64,000 bases of DNA from contig NZ_CP089312.1 of assembly GCF_021545335.1 (NCBI RefSeq), forward strand, positions 2,852,001 to 2,916,000, written 5' to 3'. Position 1 is the stretch's first letter; every line of letters begins with the position of its first letter. The DNA is from Streptomyces sp. GQFP. GTDB lineage: Bacteria; Actinomycetota; Actinomycetes; Streptomycetales; Streptomycetaceae. Position numbers and translations under genes: made by a program. Below the pieces are notes generated by a model. It was not told where the DNA came from and did not search any database. It saw only the letters and a list, made by a program, of their open reading frames with translations. This document shows, piece by piece, positions 1-6,616 of the stretch.

Positions 1-102
1 GTCAGCAGCGGTCACGACCTCGAAACCCTCCAGTTCGAGGTTGACCCTGATCAGCTGCCGGATGACCTTGTTGTCGTCCACAACAAGCACCCGGCCGGAC
101 AC
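1..102 (-). CDS. response regulator receiver protein, N-terminus only
   Basis: Only the first 34 residues are in the window; the gene runs off the left edge. The visible part reads VSGRVLVVDDN and then a helix ending in FEVVTAAD. This is the first beta strand, the paired acidic residues that bind Mg2+ and the first helix of a CheY-like receiver domain, which accepts a phosphoryl group from a sensor kinase. I chose GTG at 102 because the protein then starts V-S-G-R; a GTG at 111 is possible. No clear ribosome binding site is visible for either. The output domain cannot be seen, so the regulated process is unknown. Confidence 0.75.
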   Translation of the reverse strand, partial: MSGRVLVVDDNKVIRQLIRVNLELEGFEVVTAAD

Positions 103-274
103 GCCTGGCACAAGTCGAGGGTAGGTCGAGACCGGCCACCGCGTCCGGCTTTTCCCCACTTCCACGCGCGCGAGCGAGCGCCGGCCCGGTCCCCCGGGAC
201 CGCCAAAACCCGTTCCTGATCACCCCGAACGAGCTGGTAGTGTTCTACCCGTCACCGCGCAACGCGCCAGACAC

Positions 275-346
275 GCCCCCGTAGCTCAGGGGATAGAGCA
301 ACGGCCTCCGGAGCCGTGTGCGCAGGTTCGAATCCTGCCGGGGGCA
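275..346 (+). tRNA. tRNA-Arg (anticodon CCG)
   Basis: Full cloverleaf seen by eye. The acceptor arm pairs GCCCCCG (275-281) with CGGGGGC (339-345). The anticodon stem ACGGC/GCCGT encloses the loop CTCCGGA, which gives anticodon CCG, and the T-arm has GGTTCGAATCC. The 3' half of the gene is duplicated at 17134-17175, so this tRNA is the insertion site of the integrative element to its right. The gene stays complete because the element supplies an identical 3' end. Confidence 0.96.
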
Positions 347-347
347 C
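306..347 (+). repeat. attL: attL: 42-bp direct repeat in the tRNA-Arg 3' half
   Basis: A 42-bp stretch from the anticodon loop to just past the discriminator base is repeated exactly at 17134-17175. The match breaks at 305/17133 (C against G) and at 348/17176 (C against T). Tyrosine integrases of pSAM2-type elements recombine at such tRNA-end identity blocks, and the integrase remnant lies directly to the right, as expected. Confidence 0.95.
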
Positions 348-364
348 CTTGAATGAGGTGCCTA

Positions 365-404
365 AAGACCCCGCCATCAGCGCAGTAGCTGAGGACGGGG
401 TCTT
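365..404. terminator. hairpin downstream of tRNA-Arg
   Basis: AAGACCCCG (365-373) pairs with CGGGGTCTT (396-404), leaving a 22-nt loop. It lies 18 bases past the tRNA and is supplied by the element, because it is inside attL. It probably ends transcription of the tRNA and may also act on integrase transcripts from the right. Confidence 0.6.
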
Positions 405-613
405 CGCGTGTGTGCAGGCGGATGCCGCCGAAAGCAGCTGTTTGCCAGTGATCACGTAATGGTGACGTAATGATCTTGAGGGGTCTTCCGGCAGGTCAGC
501 GACCGTTTCCCGAAGCCCTCAGCGTAGCTTTCCGACACACCTCCGACACAGCCGCTGAAGCCCCGGATCGCTCCAGGGCTTCAGTGTGTGCGTGAGTGGT
601 GCGTGGGCCGCCT

Positions 614-1998
614 TCAGCCTTCGGCGTCGAGCCCCTCCCCCAGCCCCTTCAGGATCCGGTCGTTCATCACCTGCTCCTGCCCGTCGATGCACTTCGCGTA
701 GGTCTTCAGCAGGACATCCACGGAGTGCCCGGCCCGAGCCGCCACCTCCGGAGCGGGCACGCTGGAGTTGAGCCACTGCGAGACGCCCGCGTGCCGGAGG
801 TCGTACGGCCGGAAAGCCAGCACCGAGGAGACCTGCCACGGTACGAGCGCCAACTCGCGCGTCTGCTTCCACACGCGCGAGTACGACGACGCGGCCACGA
901 CGTTGCCCCGCTCGCGAAGAGCCGGCCGTCCTTCGCCGTGCCGAACTCCTTCAGGTGCTCACGGAGCAGCACCACCAGCGGAGGCGGGATCGGCACGATG
1001 CGCACCTCACCTTGCGCGCGTTGCTTGAGGCCCCGCCGGTCGTGCGCCTCGCCCGAGTCGGTCCACGCCTTGCCCGCGGTCGGACGCGTCTCGGTCAGCT
1101 CTATACGACCCCAGCCTTTCGCGGGAAGCGTGCAGTCCGAACGGCGTAGGCCCAGCGCCTCACCGGGGCGCATCGCCGCGTAATACAGGCATCCGAAAAA
1201 GGCCCGCAGCCGTCGACCGCTCGCCCGCTCATAGCCACCGACGTACGTCACGGCCACCAGCAGCTCCCGCGCCTGCCGAGGGTTGACCACAACTCGTCGG
1301 TCAACCTCTTGGACGGGTCGCTTCCCCCGCTTGCGCCGCACCCGACCGAGGGGGTTGGAAGGAAGAGCCTCCAACTCGACAGCGAACTCAAGGGAGTTGA
1401 AGACGACTGCCCTCCGCCGCCGGTACGTCTGCGTCGCCGCAGGCTTGCCGTCCAGCTTCCGGCCGAGCGCATCGATCAGTTCGTGAACCCGCGCGATCTC
1501 CTGCAACTCCGCCACCGGCAGCGACGACTTCTCAAGCCACCGCACCGCCGCAGCGATCTCCTCGGGCCGCCCACGCTCCCGCCGAGGCGGAGGCAGTACG
1601 TGCGAGCGCAGCGCCCGCCGCAGGTTCTCGGGTGTGGGGCGCCCGCGTCCCGGTTTGACCAGCGCGGGCAGGACCGTCGCCAGCGAGTCGGTCATGCTGT
1701 CCCGCTGCTTCGCCGACGCCTCCGCCCACCGGGCATCGATGTACTTGAGCGTCAGCTCCACGAACGACAGCGCCACCTTTCCACCGCGCAGCGAGTCCGG
1801 CAGACCCGTCACGGTGTCGAACGGCTCGCCCTTGTCGGCCGCCCGCAACAGCTTCGCGCGGAAGCGGTCGGCCAACGCCTTCGTCTTGTGCGATTCGTGG
1901 AAGGGTTCGCCGTCGACGGACCAGCGGACGAGGTACGTCGGTTTCTTCGCGGAGCGGTTGATGCTGAGCTTCCAGATGCCGACCTTGTACGACTTCAC
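614..1998 (-). pseudogene. int: tyrosine integrase, frameshifted
   Basis: Site-specific recombinase of the pSAM2/AICE class, which would join attP to the tRNA-Arg gene and, with Xis, excise the element. The reading frame from ATG 1998 holds an N-terminal SAM-like/core-binding region and the first catalytic arginine block (AAMRPGEALGL). It changes frame near 906-909, after residues RLFAS. The correct C-terminus continues in another frame to 614: YDLRHAGVS (box II), ARAGHS, and the tyrosine in LKTYAKC. A run CCCC at 906-909 that lost one base would explain it. Without the repair, the enzyme lacks box II and the nucleophile. A sequencing error is the main alternative. The ATG overlaps the xis stop by 4 bp. 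Confidence 0.88.
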
Positions 1999-2198
1999 GA
2001 CGCGGCCCCCTCCGCACGCTCCGCCAACCAGTCGTTGAGCACGTCACGGCGGACCCGTAACTCGCCGTTCGGCAGACGGATACAGGCCGGCGCGATGCGC
2101 AGTTCCCGCCAGCGGTAGAAGGTGCGCCGGGAGATCCCGCCCAGTTCTTCGAGCACCTCCCGCACGGTGAGCAGTTCGGCCGCCTTCTCACGCGCCAT
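1995..2198 (-). CDS. xis: excisionase / MerR-like HTH protein
   Basis: A 67-residue protein with a winged helix-turn-helix of the MerR/excisionase kind (LLTVREVLEELGGISRRTF, then a basic second half ending in DVLNDWLAE). Xis proteins bind beside att sites and turn the integrase towards excision. The longer open frame upstream is ignored. ATG 2198 gives the typical Xis length and sits inside the end of the rep gene (11-bp overlap), while the stop overlaps the int start by ATGA. Translational coupling rep-xis-int is the standard left arm of pSAM2-like elements. This gene looks intact even though its partner integrase is frameshifted. Confidence 0.88.
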   Translation of the reverse strand: MAREKAAELLTVREVLEELGGISRRTFYRWRELRIAPACIRLPNGELRVRRDVLNDWLAERAEGAAS

Positions 2199-3549
2199 GA
2201 CGACCACCGCCCTCCTGCACGGAGGCAGCCAAGAGCGCCGCCTCCGGTGAGTAGCCGCGCCCGGCATAGCGCCATTGGCCAACCGTGATCGTCGACCGCG
2301 CGCCGATGCCGAGAGCCGTCCGCTGCTCCTCCGCACGGTGTTCGGCACGAGCTTCACGGAGCGCGGTCAGTGTCGTCGAATAGCGCCGCGACTTGGTGGA
2401 GAAATGGCCGCCGTAGCCGAGCATGTGCGCCCAGCGCCGCAATCCGAGCGGTTCGAACGCGGGCAGACCACCGAGCCACCAGCACGTACTGATCATGCGG
2501 AGGACATGCGCCCGGACCGGCAGCATGACCAGTTCCCGCGCTTGGTGAATCCGGCCGTCGACAGCGCCAGCGGACTCGGCACCCTTCGTGGCGTACTTCG
2601 CGATGTAGCCCGCGACAGCCGCGGAGGTCAGCCGCTCCCCCGCCCCGAACGCCGCGATGGGCCGCACATCGACCTGTTCGCCGAAGCGGAGGAAGCGAGT
2701 ACCGACGACATCCGCGCCAGGAGCGACGAGCCGTACGCGACCAACAACCGCGGATACCCCATCCGTCAGCAGAGCCGTTGTCGCCCAACCAGGCGGAGTC
2801 GAGGCCGGTCCCTCCGGTCCGTCGACACGGATCACGGCATGGAAGTGGACCAGGCCCCGCCGCTGGTACTCGGCCACTTTCGCGTACGACAACCGGGCCA
2901 CGTCCCCGAACTCGGTACGGGACAGCCCGACGCGCCGTGCAACCTCACGGCGCAGCTCCAGCGCGAACCGGTGCCACAGCTGACCGGCGTACGCCTGCCA
3001 GAGGACAGCCCCGGCATAGTCGTAGCAGCGCGGGCACAGGGGCTCGCCAAGGCGGGGCTCACCCTCTGCGTGCCGCTCATGGCATCCGATGGGCGAGCCA
3101 TGCGGGCAGCGCTCCCCCACCTTCCGGGGACGGCATGCCCGTACACGTCCCGCACGCTCCCGACGGGTGTGAACCGGGCCGAAGCCGGGAGCGGTGAGGG
3201 TGGCGAACACCCGAGGGTGCCCGCTCACCGACTCCGTGACGTCCTTGCCCCCGACCAGCCCGGCCCGGATCAGTTGATAGGTGTCGGCCCGGTAGAGGCG
3301 AGAGCAAGATGGGCAGACCGTCGCCCGTCGGTTGCCGCATGCGGTCAGGAGTCGACCGCCGTAGACGTCCGACGCGTACGAGAACAGGGCCTCGCCCGTA
3401 GTCGTGTCGACGACCGTTGCCCCGCCGACCAGGTGAATCGGGTTGGTGCAGCCGGCGAGGCGGACGATGTTGCGCCGCCAGGCCGCGAACTCCGGCTCTG
3501 CTGCCCTGGTGAGCAGGGCAGCAACGCTCTTCGGCAGGGATGCGGTCAT
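2188..3549 (-). CDS. repSA: RepSA-family rolling-circle replication initiator
   Basis: A 453-residue initiator that nicks the element's double-strand origin and stays bound to the 5' end during rolling-circle replication. FATLTAPGFG (residues 115-124) matches motif 1. HFH (235-237) is the metal-binding HUH motif. Y315 or Y319 in YIAKYATKGAE is the likely nicking tyrosine. Cys pairs at 79/82 and 172/175 suggest zinc sites. Start chosen at ATG 3549, which overlaps the upstream small gene by ATGA, and the end overlaps xis. The frame is intact, so autonomous replication after excision could work if excision were possible. It is part of the left-arm operon running towards int. Confidence 0.9.
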   Translation of the reverse strand: MTASLPKSVAALLTRAAEPEFAAWRRNIVRLAGCTNPIHLVGGATVVDTTTGEALFSYASDVYGGRLLTACGNRRATVCPSCSRLYRADTYQLIRAGLVGGKDVTESVSGHPRVFATLTAPGFGPVHTRRERAGRVRACRPRKVGERCPHGSPIGCHERHAEGEPRLGEPLCPRCYDYAGAVLWQAYAGQLWHRFALELRREVARRVGLSRTEFGDVARLSYAKVAEYQRRGLVHFHAVIRVDGPEGPASTPPGWATTALLTDGVSAVVGRVRLVAPGADVVGTRFLRFGEQVDVRPIAAFGAGERLTSAAVAGYIAKYATKGAESAGAVDGRIHQARELVMLPVRAHVLRMISTCWWLGGLPAFEPLGLRRWAHMLGYGGHFSTKSRRYSTTLTALREARAEHRAEEQRTALGIGARSTITVGQWRYAGRGYSPEAALLAASVQEGGGRHGA

Positions 3550-3803
3550 TGCCGACCACCTCCCCCGAACGCCTGCCACATCACGGCGGCTATCGCTTCC
3601 GTCCGTGTCTTGGCGCTGAACCGGAGCGTCGGGTCCGTGAGCCAGAGTGCGGCGGCGTGTGCCGGGCACAGATGCCGCTCGAAGCCGTCGAGCCCGACGA
3701 GGACGATCTGTTCCCGTCCCGTGCAGGTCGACACCTCGGAGTCGGCGACCCTCAGTTCGCACTCCGGCAGAGGGGATTTGCGCGAACGATGCGCGGTGGA
3801 CAA
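3546..3803 (-). CDS. small AICE protein, unknown function
   Basis: About 85 residues, not recognised as a named family. Start taken at TTG 3803 because a strong ribosome binding site (AAAGGAGT, 3812-3819 on the reverse strand) precedes it at normal spacing; a GTG further upstream is possible. The middle holds a CELRV...CTGREQIVLVGLDGF...HLCPAH pattern whose cysteines and histidine could bind zinc. Its stop overlaps the repSA start by ATGA, so it is translated with the replication genes. Small proteins in this position are common in pSAM2-like elements but their jobs are mostly unknown. Confidence 0.65.
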   Translation of the reverse strand: MSTAHRSRKSPLPECELRVADSEVSTCTGREQIVLVGLDGFERHLCPAHAAALWLTDPTLRFSAKTRTEAIAAVMWQAFGGGGRQ

Positions 3804-3907
3804 AGTGTGAGTACTCCTTTCACTGCTCACGTGGCGGATGGAGTGGGTTCCTGACGGGGTCGGGTTTGGCGACTTCGCGCCCCGTCGGGAGCCCGTCGTA
3901 CGGGCGA

Positions 3908-4198
3908 TCACTGGCGCTCCTCGGGCGGTATCGCGATCACGCTGTACGCGATCGGCCCGAAGATGCGGCGTGCGTCGTAGTAGCCCTCGCCGATGTCGTC
4001 CACCGGAACGCCGAGTGGTGCGGCGACGTGCTCCGCGCCCTCCCTGCGAGCGGTGGAGTCGGCTGCGTCGACGAAGACGCCGAAGGACGCGCAGCGCGGT
4101 ACGAAGACACTGGGGTTGGCGGTGAGGAAGTCCGCCAGCTCGCGCAGACCGGCGATGAACTCGGCCCGGTCACCGGAGCGGATTTCGTACTTGGGCAT
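3908..4198 (-). CDS. small AICE protein, unknown function
   Basis: 96 residues starting MPKYEIRSGDRAEFIAGLRELADF and ending IAIPPEERQ. No function is known to me. The protein is acidic and looks like a compact single domain. ATG 4198 is chosen because AGAGGTGGG lies just upstream; an ATG at 4228 has no ribosome binding site. The gene belongs to the left-arm string of small genes between repSA and the tra remnant, in the same direction, with a 104-bp gap to the next downstream gene. Similar short proteins beginning MPKYE/MPKF are often seen next to AICE replication genes (recollection, not a search). Confidence 0.65.
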   Translation of the reverse strand: MPKYEIRSGDRAEFIAGLRELADFLTANPSVFVPRCASFGVFVDAADSTARREGAEHVAAPLGVPVDDIGEGYYDARRIFGPIAYSVIAIPPEERQ

Positions 4199-4242
4199 GG
4201 CTCGCCCACCTCTCTGTTGTTCGGTCATCGGGGGAAGTCGCT

Positions 4243-4437
4243 TCAGAAGCGGAGTTGGCCGAGGAACCCGCCGACCGCGACGAGGACCGTTCGAACCACC
4301 GGCGCTGCCAAGGTCGTTGCCAGCAGGAAGCCGAAGGTTCCGCAGAGCAGTGCGTCCGCCCACCGCAGGTAGCGGATGCGGAGCAGGAACCAGATCAACA
4401 GGCCGAGCAGCAGTACGGCCGACATGGACACCAGCAC
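4243..4437 (-). CDS. small membrane protein of the AICE transfer region
   Basis: 64 residues that are almost wholly membrane-embedded. The first helix is around residues 4-20 (AVLLLGLLIWFLL). Basic residues RIRYLRW follow, then a second helix through about residues 30-58 (GTFGFLLATTLAAPVV). Two-helix proteins of this size sit beside spd and tra genes in pSAM2-type elements and are thought to help plasmid spread between hyphal compartments; that role is inferred from position. It lies between the tra remnant upstream and the small soluble protein downstream, all on the minus strand. Confidence 0.65.
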   Translation of the reverse strand: MLVSMSAVLLLGLLIWFLLRIRYLRWADALLCGTFGFLLATTLAAPVVRTVLVAVGGFLGQLRF

Positions 4438-4449
4438 GGCAGTTCCCCT

Positions 4450-4882
4450 TCACTTGGCCTCGGTGAGCAGTTCGGGCAGGACCGGGGCGAGGTGCGCGTA
4501 CTCAGCCGCGATGGCCTCGGCGTCCGTCTCGGTGATGAGGTGGGAGCGAGCACGTTCCCAGCCGTCGCCCGAGGCCAGTACGGCCGTACCTGCCTGTTCC
4601 GGGGTGATGGCTTGTGCGGCTTTGAGCGCGTCGGGGTTGAGGTCTCCGAGCGCCATTTCCGCGGTACCGGGGTCGGCCACCCGGTGGCACACGCGTCCGC
4701 CGAGTTGGGCACGCAGCGCCGTGACGCCAGGCCCCAGGTCGGAGCCGACTCGCTGGCCGGCCACGACGAGGAACACCCCGAGCGCCGCGCCGAGTTGGGC
4801 GAGCCGGATCAACGCCGTACCGGCCGCGTGCGCTTCGTCTTTCTCGTTCCGGCTCGCGACGAGGAACTGAGGGGCCACGAAG
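4450..4882 (-). pseudogene. tra: FtsK/TraSA-like DNA translocase, C-terminal fragment
   Basis: About 143 codons remain of the double-stranded DNA pump that moves AICEs between Streptomyces cells. The kept part matches the end of the FtsK motor domain: ALIRLAQLGAALGVFLVVAGQ, then a region like LRAQLGGRVCHRVAD and LGDLNPDALKAAQ, then a C-terminal helix ending LLTEAK. The Walker A and B part and the membrane N-terminus are gone. The break is exactly at the left end of the IS3 element (4883), and the missing part does not reappear on its other side. The element is therefore probably unable to transfer itself. Confidence 0.85.
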
Positions 4883-4933
4883 TTTCCGGACGGGGACCCA
4901 ATAGGGTTGTCCTGAACAGGAAACGAGGAAGAA

Positions 4934-5215
4934 GTGGCGCCACCCAGTAAGTACTCGCCGGAGTTCCGCGAGGAAGCCGTCCAGATCGCGTTGAGGTCAA
5001 GCAAGACGATCTCCGAAGTCGCCCGGGAGCTTGAGCTGAACCCGGAGACACTACGCGGCTGGGTCAAGAAGCAGCAGGAACCGGCTCCCGACGCCGAACT
5101 GACGGTAACCGAGCGGGCGCGCCTGAAGGAACTCGAACGACGCAACCGCGAGCTGGAGATGGAAGTTACCTTCCTGAAAAAAGCCGCAGCGTACTTCGCG
5201 AAGGATCCCCGGTAG
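4934..5215 (+). CDS. IS3-family OrfA (HTH protein)
   Basis: 93 residues with the InsE/HTH_Tnp_1 start (KYSPEFREEAVQIAL), a helix-turn-helix (TISEVARELELNPETLRGWVK) and a C-terminal leucine-zipper-like helix (ARLKELERRNRELEMEV). OrfA binds the IS ends. Near its end lies A-AAA-AAG (5177-5183), a classic -1 slippery heptamer, and orfB is in the -1 frame. Ribosomes can therefore make the OrfAB transposase by slipping there, as is normal in IS3 elements. No damage seen. Confidence 0.92.
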   Translation: MAPPSKYSPEFREEAVQIALRSSKTISEVARELELNPETLRGWVKKQQEPAPDAELTVTERARLKELERRNRELEMEVTFLKKAAAYFAKDPR

Positions 5216-5241
5216 CAAGCAAGTACGAGTTCATCGACGAG

Positions 5242-6105
5242 ATGCGGCTCGACACCGAGGAGTACGCATACAGCGTCGAGTTCATGTGCGGCCGACTCGG
5301 CGTATCTAGATCCGGCTACTACGACTGGCGATCCCGCCCGGAATCCGCGACGACCCAGCGGCGCGAAGAATTGAAACTGCTCGTCGAGAAAGCCTTCGAC
5401 ATGTCCGACGGCACCTACGGACACCGGCGCATCCAGGCCCAGCTGCACCGCTGGGGCGTCACCGCGGGACTGGAGCTCGTCCGCCGGCTCATGCGCGAGC
5501 TGGGCCTTGAGCCCTGCCAGCCGCAGCCGAAGAGGTTCAGCCTCACCAAGGCCGCGGCCGGCCAGGTGCCGGACCTCGTCGGGCGCAACTTCACCGCGGA
5601 TGCGCCCGGCGAAAAACTCGTCGGCGACATCACCTACATCTCGACCGGGGAAGGCTGGCTGTACCTCGCAACGGTCATCGACTGCTGCACGAAGGAAGTC
5701 ATCGGTTACGCAATGGACGACCACTACCAAACCCCACTGATATCCAGGGCGATCCACAACGCGGCACGCAACAGGAACCTCTCGGCCGGCGCGATATTTC
5801 ACTCCGACCGCGGAAGCAACTACATGTCAGCCGAGTTCGGGAAGACGCTCGACCGGTACGGACTCCGCAGATCTTCCGGCCGCACCGGGATCTGTTTCGA
5901 CAATGCCATGGCCGAATCATTCTTCGGCGCCCTGAAGAACGAGCGTGCATCAAGGGTGACTTACCTGACCCGCGAGGCCGCCCGGCAGGACATCACTCGC
6001 TACATCGAATTCTGGTACAATCGCAAACGCCTCCACTCGGCAGTGGGTTACCGCCCTCCGCGCGAAGTCCACGCCGAATACGAGAAGTTGCGAATTACCG
6101 CGTGA
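5242..6105 (+). CDS. IS3-family OrfB transposase (DDE integrase core)
   Basis: 287 residues from ATG 5242, or the longer OrfAB product by -1 frameshifting at 5177-5183. An HTH_21 region (YGHRRIQAQLHRWG) is followed by the rve/DDE catalytic core. D129 in VGDITYIS, D189 in FHSDRGSNY and E225 in NAMAESFFG form the catalytic triad. The C-terminal integrase_3-like tail is FWYNRKRLHSAVGYRPP. All key residues are present, so the copy looks able to transpose. The frame used by slippage has no stop between 5183 and 5242. Confidence 0.94.
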   Translation: MRLDTEEYAYSVEFMCGRLGVSRSGYYDWRSRPESATTQRREELKLLVEKAFDMSDGTYGHRRIQAQLHRWGVTAGLELVRRLMRELGLEPCQPQPKRFSLTKAAAGQVPDLVGRNFTADAPGEKLVGDITYISTGEGWLYLATVIDCCTKEVIGYAMDDHYQTPLISRAIHNAARNRNLSAGAIFHSDRGSNYMSAEFGKTLDRYGLRRSSGRTGICFDNAMAESFFGALKNERASRVTYLTREAARQDITRYIEFWYNRKRLHSAVGYRPPREVHAEYEKLRITA

Positions 6106-6134
6106 AACAGACGGTCAGACACCTGTCCGGAAAA

Positions 6135-6257
6135 CGCGAGGCCCCTCACCCGCTCCTGCACGTCATCCGGGTGACACTCACAGAGGCAGACAAGCCGCTG
6201 GCCCTGGAGGAGTTCCACCTCCCCGGCGACGATCTGGAACTGTCCTTCAGGCTGTAG
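6135..6257 (+). pseudogene. GntR/UTRA (KorSA-like) regulator, C-terminal remnant
   Basis: 40 codons and a stop survive, starting directly after the IS3 right end. The text HVIRVTLTEADKPLALEEF, then LPGDD and a closing LSFRL, is the last strand-turn-strand of a UTRA ligand domain. In pSAM2 the GntR-type repressor KorSA silences transfer and copy number, so this is probably what remains of that regulator. No promoter, DNA-binding part or start is left. Assignment rests on a short stretch. Confidence 0.65.
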
Positions 6258-6616
6258 CCGAACCCCTGTTGGCTCAGACCTTCTCTACGTCATCAAGGCG
6301 GCTCGCTCCGCTCCCCGCGCGCGGCCCGGCCCCCGGCCGGGCTCGCGCTCCTGTCTTCCGCCCCGCTCCAGCCCGGCCGGCGCCCAAGCCGTGCTCGATA
6401 GCAATCAGCCGCTTGTGTAGAAGGGGTACGTCGTGGCTGGGGCGGTCGGCTCCACGGCTTTACGGAGCCAATTTGGCGCGAGCCTCGACAGCCAGATCCA
6501 CAGACCACCCACGCCGGAAGCACACGAGGCAATGATCACTCACGCCAAAGCAGCGCCACAAAGCCGCTCCACCGACCTCTACAGAGACGTGTTAGCGCCT
6601 CAACATAACGACCGCG
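6258..6616. other. intergenic, no gene seen
   Basis: About 360 bases between the regulator remnant and the end of the ATPase-nuclease gene. Open frames here have unnatural composition (runs of Arg/Pro/Ala) and no ribosome binding sites. The base composition falls from GC-rich to clearly more AT-rich between about 6400 and 6620, which marks the edge of the low-GC cargo. Confidence 0.5.

Larger units (their letters stand above)
4883..6133 (+). mobile_element. IS3-family insertion sequence, about 1.25 kb
   Basis: Terminal inverted repeats start TTTCCGGAC at 4883 and, on the other strand, at 6133; they match in at least the first 9 bases, then partly (GGGG against AGGT). It encodes OrfA and OrfB. 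The three bases outside each end differ (AAG and ACG), so no target duplication is visible. Left of it is the end of a tra gene and right of it the end of a GntR-type regulator on the other strand. This suggests an IS-driven deletion of the DNA between them rather than simple insertion. Confidence 0.9.

Noticed and set aside
252..455. Open frame over the tRNA and attL, reading VPPAGFEPAHTAPE
   Set aside because: It is the translation of the tRNA-Arg gene and its flank; similar false proteins are common in databases.
1309..2118. Long plus-strand frame opposite int
   Set aside because: Arg/Pro/Leu-rich shadow of the integrase gene, with no ribosome binding site.
2275..3810. 511-codon plus-strand frame opposite repSA
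   Set aside because: Mirror of a high-GC gene; repSA on the other strand has clear HUH motifs.
4900..5802. Minus-strand extension of the tra fragment through the IS
   Set aside because: Beyond 4883 the frame is antisense to the IS3 genes; FtsK homology stops at the IS end.
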